This document shows, piece after piece, positions 9,289 through 17,430 of a stretch of DNA of 64,000 bases (positions are counted from its first letter, which is position 1; each line of letters begins with the position of its first letter). The DNA comes from Paractinoplanes abujensis (GTDB lineage: Bacteria > Actinomycetota > Actinomycetes > Mycobacteriales > Micromonosporaceae): positions 2,852,001-2,916,000 of the forward strand of contig NZ_JACHMF010000001.1 in assembly GCF_014204895.1 (NCBI RefSeq). Reading direction: 5' to 3'. Below the pieces are notes generated by a model. That model saw nothing but the letters and a program-made list of their open reading frames with translations. It had not been told where the DNA came from and did no database searches. Position numbers and translations under genes: made by a program.

Positions 9289-9830
9289 GACAGGGCCTCC
9301 TTCAAGGTGGTCCGGGCGCGCCGGGCCCTGCTCTTCACGGTTCCCTCGGGCAGGCCGAGGAGGATCGAGGTCTCCCGTACGGTCAGGCCGTCCAGCACCA
9401 TCGCGTGCAGCACCTCGCGCAGTTCGGGGGCGAGGCGGGCCAGGGCGGCGCCGACCTCGTCGCCGATCGAGCCGGCGAGCGCCTCGTCCTCCGCGGCGGG
9501 CGTGCTGCGTACGGGAAGCTCCTCGGCCGGGGTCTCCGGGTGACGGGCCCGTTTGCGCATGGCGTCGACGAGGCGGCGGGCCGCGATGGTCCAGAGCCAG
9601 CCGGCCGCGCTGCCCCCGCCCTGCACCCCGGCGAACGAGCCGGCGGCCCGCCACACCGCCAGGTACGTGTCCTGCATGACCTCGGCCACCATGCCGTCGT
9701 CGGCGCAGCGCCGCCGCAGCCGTACGGCGAGCCAGGGCGACGTGCGCCGGTACAGCTCGTCGAACGCGGCCCGATCGGCCCGCGCGACGCGCCGCAGCAG
9801 ATGCTCCTCGTCCAGCTCGGTCACTCTCAC
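9285..9830 (-). CDS. ECF-family RNA polymerase sigma factor
   Basis: 181 residues. Region 2 includes DRAAFDELYRRTSPWLAVRL, then EVMQDTYLAVWRAA and WLWTIAARRLVDAMRKR (about 15-95). Region 4 includes LAPELREVLHAMVLDGLT and LGLPEGTVKSRARRARTTLK (about 125-178). It recruits core RNA polymerase to a stress regulon that probably includes its own five-gene operon running to 5718. Start is GTG 9830, with GTG 9824 possible. The region upstream is shared with the divergent GH2 gene and holds a CRP-type palindrome 45 nt from this start. It overlaps its presumed anti-sigma factor by 4 nt. Confidence 0.93.
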   Translation of the reverse strand: MRVTELDEEHLLRRVARADRAAFDELYRRTSPWLAVRLRRRCADDGMVAEVMQDTYLAVWRAAGSFAGVQGGGSAAGWLWTIAARRLVDAMRKRARHPETPAEELPVRSTPAAEDEALAGSIGDEVGAALARLAPELREVLHAMVLDGLTVRETSILLGLPEGTVKSRARRARTTLKEALS

Positions 9831-9874
9831 ATCCGGTCAGACGACGGGGACCACCGCCACGGATCACGAGATCA

Positions 9875-9890
9875 TGTGACGCCGGTCACA
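9875..9890. promoter_or_regulatory. perfect CRP-type palindrome in a divergent promoter region
   Basis: TGTGACGCCGGTCACA fits TGTGA-N6-TCACA exactly, with 6-bp perfect arms. It lies between the divergent ECF sigma gene (start 9830) and the secreted GH2 gene (start 9991). Actinobacterial Crp proteins recognise the same half-sites. A role in carbon or cAMP control of the glycosidase, or in autoregulation of the sigma operon, is inferred. A TTGACA element at 9924-9929 may be part of the GH2 promoter. Confidence 0.55.
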
Positions 9891-9990
9891 CGTACGAACG
9901 TGTCCGGTCGTGTTGCCTTCTGTTGACATCACATATTTCGATGCCTCAATGTGGTCGCAACGCGCTGTTGATCGAAAGGAAACACACTCG

Positions 9991-12900
9991 ATGCCGCGAT
10001 CGCTCGTGCGACCACTTCTCCTGGCCCTCGCCCTGATAGCTTCCGTCCTCGCGGTTCCCGCCTCCGCCCAGGCCGCCGTGACCGTCAACGGCCTCAAGGG
10101 CGAGTACTTCCGGATGTCGGCGCCCGGCGCCCGCGACTTCGCGGAGCTCGGCGGCACCGTGCTCGACCCCAACATCGACCTGCCCGGCCTGGCCGGATCG
10201 TTCGAGTCGCTGACCGGCCGCACCGAGCACACGACCGCCCGCTGGACGGGCAAGCTGACCGCCCCGGCCACCGGCGACTACACGTTCTCGATGATCGGCG
10301 ACAACGGGTTCCGCTTCTACCTCGACGACCAGCCGGTGATCGACCACTGGGTCGGCGACTGGGACGTCGAGCAGACCAGCGCCCCCGTGCGGCTGGTGGC
10401 CGGCGAGGCCCACGCCGTACGGATCGAGATGTTCCAGGACGTCGGCGGCGCGAACCTCTTCCTGCGGTGGGCGGGAGCCGGCATCGCCAAGCAGATCGTG
10501 CCCGAGTCCGCGTTCACCCCGCCGGACGGCTTCCAGGTCTTCCCGGTCGCCTTCACTGTCGACAAGAGCGGCACGAAGCTGACCGCGGAGTTCGACGGGC
10601 GCGTCGACACGATCGGGCAGTTCGCCGCCAAGGCCAGGGTCGAGGTCGACACCACCCCGTTCCCGATCACATCGGTGCGGCGCGAGGGCAAGAAGCTCGT
10701 CCTGATGCTCGGCGCCACCATCCAGAGGAATCAGCGCGTACGGGTCAGCTACGACGGCACCGGCGGCCTGATCGCCGGCGGCGAGACCGTCCCGGAGTTC
10801 CAGCGCTCGGCCACCAACAACTCCACGCACCGCCTGACCACCCCGTGGGGCGACAAGCTGGACAAGAAGCACCCGCTGCCCGAATACCCACGCCCCCAGC
10901 TGGTCCGCAAGGACTGGCTCAACCTGAACGGGCCGTGGGAGTTCGCCGGGGCCGAGGCGGGTGAGCAGCCGGTCTTCGGCAAGAAGCTGGCCGAGAAAAT
11001 CACCGTGCCGTTCCCGGTGGAGTCGCAGCTGTCCGGCCTCGAGCGGCGCGAGGACCACATGTTCTACCGCAAGCTGGTCACCGTGCCCGGTGGCTGGCGG
11101 AACAAGCGGGTCAAGCTCAACTTCGGCGCCGTGGACTACCAGGCCAAGGTCTGGGTCAACGGCAAGCTGGTCACCGAGCACACCGGTGGCTACAACGCCT
11201 TCACGGCCGACATCACCGACGCCCTCAAACGCAGCGGGCAACAGGAGATCATCGTCGCCGTCACCGACGTGACCGGGCCCGACCAGCCCAAGGGCAAGCA
11301 GTCGCTCAACCCGGGCGGCATCGTCTACGAGCCCTCCTCGGGCATCTGGCAGACGGTGTGGCTGGAGCCGGTGGCCCCGGCCGCGATCACCGAGGTGGTC
11401 ACCACCCCGACGCTGAACTCGGTGACCGTGCGCGTCAACGCGAGCGCCGCCGGCCCGGTGACCGTCACCGCCCGCGACAAGAAGGGCAAGAAGGCCGGCG
11501 AGGCTAAGGGTGTGGCCGGCACCGACCTCACCGTCAAGATCAGCAACCCGCAGCTGTGGAGCCCGGACAACCCCTACCTGTACGACCTCGACGTCGAGCT
11601 GGGCCAGACCGACAAGGTCCGCAGCTACTTCGGTCTGCGCACGGTCGAGGTCAAGAAGGTCGGCGCGTATCCGAAGCTGGTGCTCAACGGCAAGCCGATC
11701 TTCTCGCTGGCCACGCTCGACCAGGGCTTCTGGCCGGACGGCCTCTACACCCAGCCCAGCGACGCGGCGCTCAAGTTCGACCTGGTGGAGACGAAGAAGC
11801 TGGGCTTCAACGCCGTCCGCAAGCACATCAAGGTCGAGTCGGCCCGCTTCTACCGCCACGCCGACGAGCTGGGCCTGCTGGTCTGGCAGGACTTCGTCTC
11901 GTCCGACATCACCTCCACGGCCGGGCAGGAGGCGTTCCTGAGCCAGGGCCGGGAGATGATGAAGCAGCTGCACAGCTACCCGTCGATCATCGGCTGGATC
12001 GTGTTCAACGAGGGCTGGGGCGAGTGGAACCGGGAGGAGACCGGCCGCATCGCCGAGCAGATGAAGGCGGCCGACCCGTCCCGCATCCTCAACGCGCACA
12101 GCGGCGTCAACTGCTGCGCCTCCAAGGGTGACTCGGGCAAGGGCGAAGTCATCGACCACCACGACTACAACAACACCGACCCGGCCTTCCCGGACGCGAC
12201 CCGCATCGCGATGGACGGCGAGCACGGCGGCTTCACGCTGCGCACGCCGGGGCACATGTGGCCCGGCCCCCCGGCCGTCATCTACAGCGGCGTCGCCGAC
12301 AAGGCCGCGCTGACCGCCAAGTACGTCGACAACACCCGGCGTTTCTACCTGGAGGCGGCCGCCGCCGAGCTCTCCGGTTCGGTCTACACCCAGATCACCG
12401 ACCTGGAGACGGAGCTCAACGGGCTCTGGACCTACGACCGCCGGGAGATCAAGGTCAACCCCGCTCCGGTACGGGCGATCAACCTCGAAGTCGTCGCGGC
12501 CGGCGCGAACCCGGTGACCGAGGCGTCGTACCCCGGTCGCGGCGACTGGAGCCTGGACGAGGGCAGCGGCGGCACGGCCCGCGACACCAGCGGGAGCAAG
12601 GCCGATCTGACGCTCTCCGGGAACACCGCCTGGACCGGCGGCGTACGGGGGAAGGCTCTGACGTTCGACGGTGACGGCGACTCGGCCGACACCGCCGGGC
12701 CCGTGCTCGACACCACGAAGGACTACACGGTGGCGGCCTGGGTGACGCTGGACAAGCTGCCGGGCAACTACGCGTCGGCGGTGAGCCAGGACGGCCGGGT
12801 CACCGAGAACCCGTTCTACCTGCAGTACGGGCAGGGCGCGTTCGCCTTCAGCACCCCCGGCGGCAACCGGGCCCGGCTGGCCGTCACGCCCGAGCTGAAC

Positions 12901-13152
12901 CGCTGGTACCACCTGGTCGGCGTGCGCGAACACGCCACCGGTGAGGTGCGGCTCTACGTCGACGGGCAACGGGCGGCCGCCGTGCCGGCCGGTCCCGACG
13001 TGGTCAGCACCGGTCCGCTGGCGGTGGGCCGGGCCAAATACGCCGGCAACCGCACCGATTACTGGTCGGGCGCGGTCGACCAGGTGCACGCCTACAACCG
13101 GGCGCTGAGCGACGAGGAGGTCGCGGCCCTGCACACGGCCGAGAAACCCTGA
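9991..13152 (+). CDS. secreted PA14-GH2-LamG glycoside hydrolase
   Basis: 1053 residues. A signal peptide (1-29) ends PASAQAA. A PA14 domain spans about 33-178 (GEYFRM, GDYTFSMIGDNGFRFYLD). GH2 follows: a sugar-binding jelly roll (about 300-450), an Ig-like domain, and a TIM barrel (about 560-830). FNEGWGEWN holds the acid/base Glu674, and Glu744 in MDGEHGG is the likely nucleophile. A LamG/concanavalin-like domain closes the protein (about 850-1050). GH2 members include beta-galactosidase, mannosidase and glucuronidase; the specificity is not determinable here. I chose ATG 9991, seven nt after the end of GAAAGGA, because the signal peptide begins there. Neighbours are plant-wall enzymes. A long hairpin follows the stop. 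Confidence 0.9.
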   Translation: MPRSLVRPLLLALALIASVLAVPASAQAAVTVNGLKGEYFRMSAPGARDFAELGGTVLDPNIDLPGLAGSFESLTGRTEHTTARWTGKLTAPATGDYTFSMIGDNGFRFYLDDQPVIDHWVGDWDVEQTSAPVRLVAGEAHAVRIEMFQDVGGANLFLRWAGAGIAKQIVPESAFTPPDGFQVFPVAFTVDKSGTKLTAEFDGRVDTIGQFAAKARVEVDTTPFPITSVRREGKKLVLMLGATIQRNQRVRVSYDGTGGLIAGGETVPEFQRSATNNSTHRLTTPWGDKLDKKHPLPEYPRPQLVRKDWLNLNGPWEFAGAEAGEQPVFGKKLAEKITVPFPVESQLSGLERREDHMFYRKLVTVPGGWRNKRVKLNFGAVDYQAKVWVNGKLVTEHTGGYNAFTADITDALKRSGQQEIIVAVTDVTGPDQPKGKQSLNPGGIVYEPSSGIWQTVWLEPVAPAAITEVVTTPTLNSVTVRVNASAAGPVTVTARDKKGKKAGEAKGVAGTDLTVKISNPQLWSPDNPYLYDLDVELGQTDKVRSYFGLRTVEVKKVGAYPKLVLNGKPIFSLATLDQGFWPDGLYTQPSDAALKFDLVETKKLGFNAVRKHIKVESARFYRHADELGLLVWQDFVSSDITSTAGQEAFLSQGREMMKQLHSYPSIIGWIVFNEGWGEWNREETGRIAEQMKAADPSRILNAHSGVNCCASKGDSGKGEVIDHHDYNNTDPAFPDATRIAMDGEHGGFTLRTPGHMWPGPPAVIYSGVADKAALTAKYVDNTRRFYLEAAAAELSGSVYTQITDLETELNGLWTYDRREIKVNPAPVRAINLEVVAAGANPVTEASYPGRGDWSLDEGSGGTARDTSGSKADLTLSGNTAWTGGVRGKALTFDGDGDSADTAGPVLDTTKDYTVAAWVTLDKLPGNYASAVSQDGRVTENPFYLQYGQGAFAFSTPGGNRARLAVTPELNRWYHLVGVREHATGEVRLYVDGQRAAAVPAGPDVVSTGPLAVGRAKYAGNRTDYWSGAVDQVHAYNRALSDEEVAALHTAEKP

Positions 13153-13169
13153 CCCCGGTTCCCGTACGA

Positions 13170-13211
13170 GGCGGCGGCCCGTTCCGCGCGACGCGTGGGC
13201 GGGCCGCCGCC
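13170..13211 (+). terminator. strong hairpin after the GH2 gene
   Basis: A perfect 12-bp GC stem (GGCGGCGGCCCG pairing with CGGGCCGCCGCC) with an 18-nt loop starts 18 nt after the GH2 stop codon. There is no long T-run, as is usual for actinobacterial intrinsic terminators. It also lies 18 nt before the next gene, so it probably separates the two transcripts. Confidence 0.6.
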
Positions 13212-13228
13212 GTGTCATTGTTGATCAC

Positions 13229-13642
13229 ATGTTTCGCGACGAGGATCTGAAACTGCTGGCCCGTCCGCTCTACGCCCTGCTGACCGTCGCACCGCGCGGC
13301 GAGCGCTGGCCCGCACCCCGCCCGGTGTGGTTCGAGGCCGCCCCGGACGGCACCCTGCAGATGTTCTCCGACCCCGGGGCACCCAAACTGGCGCAGCTGC
13401 GCGACCAGCCCCGGGCCTCCGTCGTCGTCACCGCCCCGGTCGGCGAACCGGAACACTGGGTGTCGGTCGAGGGCACGGTCACGCTGCACGACGACGGCGG
13501 CGCGGAGCTGGCGGCCCGGCTGGCCGACCGCTACTACGACATGAGCGTCCCGGCCCATCAGCAGCTGGTCGAGGAGTGGAAGGCCGGCGGCATGACCCGC
13601 CTCGTGCTGCACCCGGAGAAGGTGAACCGCTTCGCGGCCTGA
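13229..13642 (+). CDS. pyridoxamine 5'-phosphate oxidase-family (split-barrel) protein
   Basis: 137 residues with a flavin/F420-type split-barrel pattern: LLARPLYALLTVAPRGERWP, then PRPVWFEAAPDGTLQMFSDP, KLAQLRDQPRASVVVTAP and EHWVSVEGTVTLHDD. Proteins of this family bind FMN, F420 or haem and reduce or oxidise small molecules, and many actinobacterial members use F420. There is nothing to assign the cofactor with certainty. No signal peptide. It appears monocistronic between two hairpins and converges with the DsbA-like gene. Confidence 0.82.
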   Translation: MFRDEDLKLLARPLYALLTVAPRGERWPAPRPVWFEAAPDGTLQMFSDPGAPKLAQLRDQPRASVVVTAPVGEPEHWVSVEGTVTLHDDGGAELAARLADRYYDMSVPAHQQLVEEWKAGGMTRLVLHPEKVNRFAA

Positions 13643-13647
13643 CAGCG

Positions 13648-13679
13648 GGCGGATGCGCCCCGGCCGGAGCGCATCCGCC
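13648..13679. terminator. bidirectional hairpin between converging genes
   Basis: A perfect 11-bp stem (GGCGGATGCGC with GCGCATCCGCC) and a 10-nt loop begin 5 nt after the stop of the split-barrel gene and end 20 nt before the stop of the converging DsbA-like gene. Its position suits termination in both directions. Confidence 0.65.
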
Positions 13680-13698
13680 ACCCGCCGGTTGCGCGGGC

Positions 13699-14298
13699 TC
13701 AGTCGAAGTTGAGGTCGCCCGTACGGGTGCGCTTGAGCTCGAAGAAGTCGGGGTAGCCGGCCAGGGCCACCGCGCCGTCGAAGATCTTGGTGGCCTGGTC
13801 GCCGCGCGGGATGCTGTTGAGCACCGGGCCGAAGAACGCCACGCCGTCGATGTGGATCGTGGGGGTGCCGACGTCCTCACCCACCGGGTCCATGCCCTCG
13901 TGGTGGCTCTTGCGCAGCGCCTCGTCGTAGTCGGCGCTGTTCGCGGCCTCGGCCAGCTCGGCGGGCAGACCGACCTCGGCGAGCGCCTCCCGTACGACGA
14001 TCTCGAAGTCCTTCTGCTGCTGGTTGTGGATGCGGGTGCCCATGGCGGTGTAGAGGTCGCGCAGGACGCCCTCGCCGTGCTGCTGGGCGGCGGCCGTCAG
14101 CACGCGGACCGGGCCCAGGGCACGGTTGATCAGGTCGCGGTACCAGTCGTCGAGGTCGCGCTTCTCGTTCAGCACGTACAGGCTCATCACGCGGAAGCGC
14201 AGGTCGAGTTCGCGCTGCTGCTCGACCTCGAGGATCCAGCGGGAGCTGATCCAGGCGAACGGGCAGGCCGGGTCGAAGTAGAAGTCAACTTTCGTCAC
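13699..14298 (-). CDS. DsbA-family, mycothiol-dependent nitroreductase-like protein with a single active-site Cys
   Basis: 199 residues from GTG 14298. The sequence follows the mycobacterial Rv2466c-type oxidoreductase along its length: [67 protein letters not shown] and [10 protein letters not shown]. The family's active site is CPWC; here it is CPFA, keeping the attacking Cys12 but lacking the resolving Cys, which is replaced by Ala15. The enzyme may therefore work by a monothiol mechanism with mycothiol, or as a transferase. Cytoplasmic, no signal peptide. It is transcribed alone and converges on the split-barrel gene. Confidence 0.88.
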   Translation of the reverse strand: MTKVDFYFDPACPFAWISSRWILEVEQQRELDLRFRVMSLYVLNEKRDLDDWYRDLINRALGPVRVLTAAAQQHGEGVLRDLYTAMGTRIHNQQQKDFEIVVREALAEVGLPAELAEAANSADYDEALRKSHHEGMDPVGEDVGTPTIHIDGVAFFGPVLNSIPRGDQATKIFDGAVALAGYPDFFELKRTRTGDLNFD

Positions 14299-14445
14299 GG
14301 TCCCAAAGTACTTGCTGAGCGAAGTTTCCGGCACGCCAATCCGGGCGTGATCGACTGGGCCAATTCCATCGATGAACTTGACTGCCCGCCGGATCCTCCG
14401 GTAACTCTGAACAAGACTTACTAATTCGTCTCGTGGGGGTTTCCG

Positions 14446-15021
14446 ATGCTTGCGGCGCTGTTGTCCGTGGTGATGCTGGCCAGTCCGTTGCCCGCCGGCC
14501 ACTCCCCTCGCGAGTGCGCGACCCCGTCGATCGACCGTTACCAGCAGTGGATCGCGAGCGGCGAAGGCACCACCGTGCCCGCCACCGGCAGCATGCTCGT
14601 CCCGGCCCGCCACGGTCCCGGTTATGCAGCGAAGATCAACTTCCTGAACGACGAGTGGCACGTCGCGGTGCTGTGGCTGGCCAACGAGTTCGAGGCCCAG
14701 GTGGACCTGTCCCGATCGCACGGGTTCCGCCTCACGTACAGCGCCACCGACGACGTCTACCTGCAGCTGCGCCCGGCCTCGCACTGGAGCGGCGGCGCGC
14801 AGTGGGCCACCCGCGTCCCGTCCACCCACGGCCGCACGGTGACGCGGTTCTTCAGCTTCCGCCCGTCCGCGTGGGGCCCGGTGACCGAACTGGGCACCCC
14901 GGCCCACACGTTCGCCACGGCGCTGAGCGAGGCGCGCGGCTTCGTCTTCGTCGGCAAGACACCGAACAAGCTGGAGTTCCGCGGGCTGAAGGTCGACCGT
15001 TACACGCCGCCCTGCCTTTGA
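14446..15021 (+). CDS. secreted protein of unknown function
   Basis: 191 residues with an N-terminal signal segment ([19 protein letters not shown]) and two Cys (CATPS near 24 and the C-terminal PPCL) that could form one disulphide closing the fold. The middle is rich in aromatic and beta-prone stretches ([36 protein letters not shown]), suggesting a compact beta-sandwich such as a binding module. I do not recognise a catalytic motif or named family. It starts 147 nt from the divergent DsbA-like gene. The sequence just before the start (TCTCGTGGGGGTTTCCG) contains a fair ribosome site. Confidence 0.75.
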   Translation: MLAALLSVVMLASPLPAGHSPRECATPSIDRYQQWIASGEGTTVPATGSMLVPARHGPGYAAKINFLNDEWHVAVLWLANEFEAQVDLSRSHGFRLTYSATDDVYLQLRPASHWSGGAQWATRVPSTHGRTVTRFFSFRPSAWGPVTELGTPAHTFATALSEARGFVFVGKTPNKLEFRGLKVDRYTPPCL

Positions 15022-15024
15022 CAC

Positions 15025-15183
15025 TCAGCCCGCTTCCCCGGCCCACCAGTCGAGCGGCTTGCCGTCCTCGTCGTGGACGTTGCCGTGTTCCCAGCCGCAG
15101 TCACGGGCGGTCGTCCACGCCCTCACAGCGGCCTCGACGGCCGGGAAGCCGGCCGTCACGGGAACGGTGAGGACGATGAGCAC
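15025..15183 (-). CDS. small acidic protein, 52 residues
   Basis: GTG 15183 opens a 52-codon frame ending at TGA 15025. The product begins VLIVLTVPVTAGFPAVEAAV, then has RAWTTARDCGWEHGNVHDED and GKPLDWWAGEAG. The non-random, Trp-rich and charged C-terminal half, the consistently GC-rich third positions and the tight fit between flanking genes argue that it is real. Against it, the ribosome site is weak. No family is recognised. It ends 4 nt past the stop of the converging secreted-protein gene. Confidence 0.45.
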   Translation of the reverse strand: MLIVLTVPVTAGFPAVEAAVRAWTTARDCGWEHGNVHDEDGKPLDWWAGEAG

Positions 15184-15208
15184 GCACCCGCTCGTTCGGT
15201 TCACAACG

Positions 15209-15239
15209 CGGGGCGCCGGCCTTCTCGGCCGACGCCCCG
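15209..15239 (-). terminator. hairpin after the DUF3455 gene
   Basis: A 13-bp stem with one C/A mismatch (CGGGGCGCCGGCC with GGCCGACGCCCCG) and a 5-nt loop lies 17 nt downstream of the DUF3455 stop. It also sits just upstream of the small ORF, so it would insulate that ORF from the gene behind it. Confidence 0.6.
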
Positions 15240-15256
15240 GGAAGAATCGCGTTGGG

Positions 15257-15838
15257 TCAGTTGGTCCAGAACACGTAGACCGCGCCGTACTTCACGGCCT
15301 TGGTCTGGCCCGCGGTGCAGGCCTCGGTGGGCGCGGTGCCGCCCGAGGTGAGCAGCCGGCTGATGTAGGTGGCCTTGCCGAGCACGCCGCCGCCGGTGCT
15401 GGTGTCGACCTTGAGCAGCAGCTCCGGGATCGTGCCGGCGCGCGGGCTCTCGGCCTCCTTCTTGGCCGTGACCTTGGAACCGTCGCGGGTGGACTGCCAG
15501 CTCGGGCCGCCGAAGTGGTGGACGCGGCCGCCGGTGCCGATCAGCTGCGCCTCGGGAGTGGAGCCGCCCTCGTACTTGAGGTTGGCGCTGCAGGTGTACG
15601 TCTGGGTGCCGCTCGCGACGATGTAAGCGCCGATCGGCTTGGCGCCCTTGGGCGGCTTGATGGCCGCGGGGATGCCCGGGATGGAGACCGCGCGGGCGTC
15701 GGCACCCACGGCGGCCGGCGCGACGGGCGCCTGCTCCGCGGCGGAGGCGTTGAAGGTCACCGCGCCGATGGTGGCCACGACAGCCACCATGCCGGCCCCA
15801 GCGGCGGCGCGGACCCGGGAACGCTTCGTGTCAAGCAT
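15257..15838 (-). CDS. secreted DUF3455-family protein
   Basis: 193 residues. A twin-Arg-poor signal peptide (RAAAGAGMVAVVATIGAVTF) ends at ASAAEQ. The mature part carries the family's landmarks: IPAAIKPPKGAKPIGAYIVA, GTQTYTCSANLKYEGGSTPE, RVHHFGGPSWQSTRDGSKVT and a C-terminal YGAVYVFW. DUF3455 proteins are exported or surface-associated and reported in fungi and bacteria, but have no established biochemical function. Ribosome site GAGGAGATCTC precedes the ATG. Two Cys could form a disulphide. Probably monocistronic. Confidence 0.85.
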   Translation of the reverse strand: MLDTKRSRVRAAAGAGMVAVVATIGAVTFNASAAEQAPVAPAAVGADARAVSIPGIPAAIKPPKGAKPIGAYIVASGTQTYTCSANLKYEGGSTPEAQLIGTGGRVHHFGGPSWQSTRDGSKVTAKKEAESPRAGTIPELLLKVDTSTGGGVLGKATYISRLLTSGGTAPTEACTAGQTKAVKYGAVYVFWTN

Positions 15839-16077
15839 GAGATCTCCTCATTTGGGGGCGCTGAGCGTCGCCCCTTCGCCCGCCAACACGGATCCCCGGC
15901 CCCGGCAGATCACGACGAGCATCAATGAGGTCCGTTTGTCCCACGCGGAGTGGTACGAACGGGTGATCTTGTATTTACGCTGGTCAAAACAGGCCATAAG
16001 TAACTCGCAAGTAACCTACCACTTCGACCGTGATCCAGACGACGGCGCGATCAGGCGAAGGCTGCGACGATCACCGC

Positions 16078-16446
16078 ATGACTAGTCGCCTCGAGGAACT
16101 GGCCACCGACAACCTGCTGCGCGTGTTCGGGGAGCGTGACCCGCGGGCGCGGGCCGCGGCCGTCGCCGAGACCTACGCCGAGGACGTCGTCTTCACCGAC
16201 GCCGAGGAGGAACTGACCGGCCGCGACGCGCTCGCCGCCAAGGCGCAGAAACTGCTCGACCAGGCCCCGGGCTTCGTCTTCCAGCCCGTCGGGCCGGTGC
16301 GGACGGTGGGCAACCTGGCGATGCTGTCGTGGCAGCTCGGCCCGGCAGGCGCACCCCCGGTCGTCACGGGGATCGACATCTCGATCGTCGAGAACGACCG
16401 GATCGTCAAGCTCTACACCGTCGTGAACGAGGCCCCGGCCGCGTGA
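16078..16446 (+). CDS. SnoaL-like / nuclear transport factor 2-fold protein
   Basis: 122 residues with the NTF2-like pattern: a helical N-terminus (ATDNLLRVFGERDPRARAAA), VAETYAEDVVFTDAEEELTG, a helix over ALAAKAQKLLDQAPGF, then three strands including TVGNLAMLSWQLGPAG and VTGIDISIVENDRIVKLYTV. Members bind or isomerise small hydrophobic molecules, or are accessory proteins; the ligand is not evident. I chose ATG 16078 because the domain begins there. Two AAGTAAC direct repeats 11 bp apart (15998 and 16009) lie upstream and could be regulator sites. It ends inside a bidirectional hairpin. Confidence 0.82.
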   Translation: MTSRLEELATDNLLRVFGERDPRARAAAVAETYAEDVVFTDAEEELTGRDALAAKAQKLLDQAPGFVFQPVGPVRTVGNLAMLSWQLGPAGAPPVVTGIDISIVENDRIVKLYTVVNEAPAA

Positions 16447-16462
16447 TCGCGGGCCGGGGCCT
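16430..16462. terminator. bidirectional hairpin around the SnoaL stop codon
   Basis: AGGCCCCGGCC-GCG pairs with CGC-GGGCCGGGGCCT, leaving one bulged C and a 4-nt loop that contains the TGA stop. It lies between converging genes (SnoaL-like and CsbD-like), so it may end both transcripts. Confidence 0.55.
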
Positions 16463-16481
16463 GGTCGTCGTTCTCGCGAGA

Positions 16482-16655
16482 TCAGGACTTGAACGCGTCC
16501 TTGATGTTCTCGCCGGCCTGCTTGAGCTTCGACTTGCCCTGGTCGGCCCGGCCCTCGGCCTCGAGCTGCTCGTCGTCCGTGGCCCGGCCGACGCCCTCCT
16601 TGACCTTGCCGCCGACCTCTTCGGCCTTGTTGTCGACCTTGTCGTCGAATGCCAT
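16482..16655 (-). CDS. CsbD-family stress protein
   Basis: 57 residues, ATG 16655. The sequence is the classic short CsbD repeat: MAFDDKVDNKAEEVGGKVKE, GVGRATDDEQLEAEGRADQG, KSKLKQAGENIKDAF. These abundant, disordered or helical, highly charged proteins accumulate under general stress in many bacteria (SigB control in Bacillus); molecular function is unresolved. A good ribosome site (GGAGGCTGTC) precedes the ATG. Monocistronic, ending at the shared hairpin. Confidence 0.92.
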   Translation of the reverse strand: MAFDDKVDNKAEEVGGKVKEGVGRATDDEQLEAEGRADQGKSKLKQAGENIKDAFKS

Positions 16656-16736
16656 GACAGCCTCCACATCGTCGTGCGAACGATGATGTGATACCCGTAC
16701 TTGCCGAACGGCAATCATTGATCGCCGTGTGACAAG

Positions 16737-17408
16737 TCATACCGCCGGGTGCGACTTCTCCCCGGCGGCTTCCGGCGCTGCGGGGGCCACCGGGTGGCGC
16801 AGGCCGGGGTGGCCGGGCGGCAGGGTGCGGCGGATGACCCACCAGCTCACGGCCAGGCACGCGGCGACCAGCGGCCAGGTCAGAGCCACGCGCATCACGC
16901 CCAGCGCGAAGACCTGCCCGGCGGCGTAGAGGGGCAGGAAGACCGCCACCCGTACGACGTACTGCAGCACCCACACCCAGCTGGCCAGCCCGTACGAGCG
17001 CAGCAAGGCCGGGTCACGCCGCCACCGGGTCTTCTGCCCGAGCACGCCGCCGACCACGAGGCCGAGCAGCGGCCACCGCACGACGATGCTGACCGCCCAG
17101 GCCAGGGCGCTGGCCGCGTTGCTGAACAGCTGGATCAGGAAGAAGTCCTCGGCGCGGCCGGTGTAGAGCGCGATCAGCGCGGCCACGCACACGCCGAGCA
17201 GGCCGATCACGACCGCGCGGGGCTTGTCGCCCTGGCGCAGCCGCCACAGGGACAGGCCGAGCGCCAGGACCACGGCCACGACCGCGCCGGCCCCGATGGA
17301 CTGGCCGAAGACCAGCCAGCCCGTGACGAATCCGATCGTGGGCAGGGTCGCGTCGATCGCGGCTCGCCGCCCGTTGAGCAGCTGCGCGAGTGACTCCGGC
17401 TGCGTCAT
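16737..17408 (-). CDS. DUF3159-family membrane protein behind an iron-box-like site
   Basis: 223 residues. Six or seven membrane helices: PTIGFVTGWLVFGQSIGAGA, VVAVVLALGLSLWRL, VVIGLLGVCVAALIALYTG, a paired segment around WPLLGLVVGGVLGQ, LASWVWVLQYVVRVAVFLPL, and VALTWPLVAACLAVSWWVI. The pattern TLPTIGFV..FG, GRAEDFFL and LY..GQ fits DUF3159, an actinobacterial family with no proven role. An IdeR/DtxR-like iron box lies 23-41 nt before the start codon. I infer iron- or metal-dependent repression. No enzyme partner is adjacent. Confidence 0.82.
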   Translation of the reverse strand: MTQPESLAQLLNGRRAAIDATLPTIGFVTGWLVFGQSIGAGAVVAVVLALGLSLWRLRQGDKPRAVVIGLLGVCVAALIALYTGRAEDFFLIQLFSNAASALAWAVSIVVRWPLLGLVVGGVLGQKTRWRRDPALLRSYGLASWVWVLQYVVRVAVFLPLYAAGQVFALGVMRVALTWPLVAACLAVSWWVIRRTLPPGHPGLRHPVAPAAPEAAGEKSHPAV

Positions 17409-17430
17409 CCCCCACCCCGTTCCCCCAAGG

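Noticed and set aside
9946..13218. Very long open frame opposite the GH2 gene
   Set aside because: It mirrors the true gene, has Arg/Gly/Val/Leu-rich content with no motifs, and lacks a start and ribosome site. Typical GC-driven antisense open frame.
15998..16015. Two AAGTAAC direct repeats 11 bp apart, resembling PHO-type boxes
   Set aside because: Only two short copies that do not match the GTTCACC consensus; mentioned in the SnoaL-like entry only.
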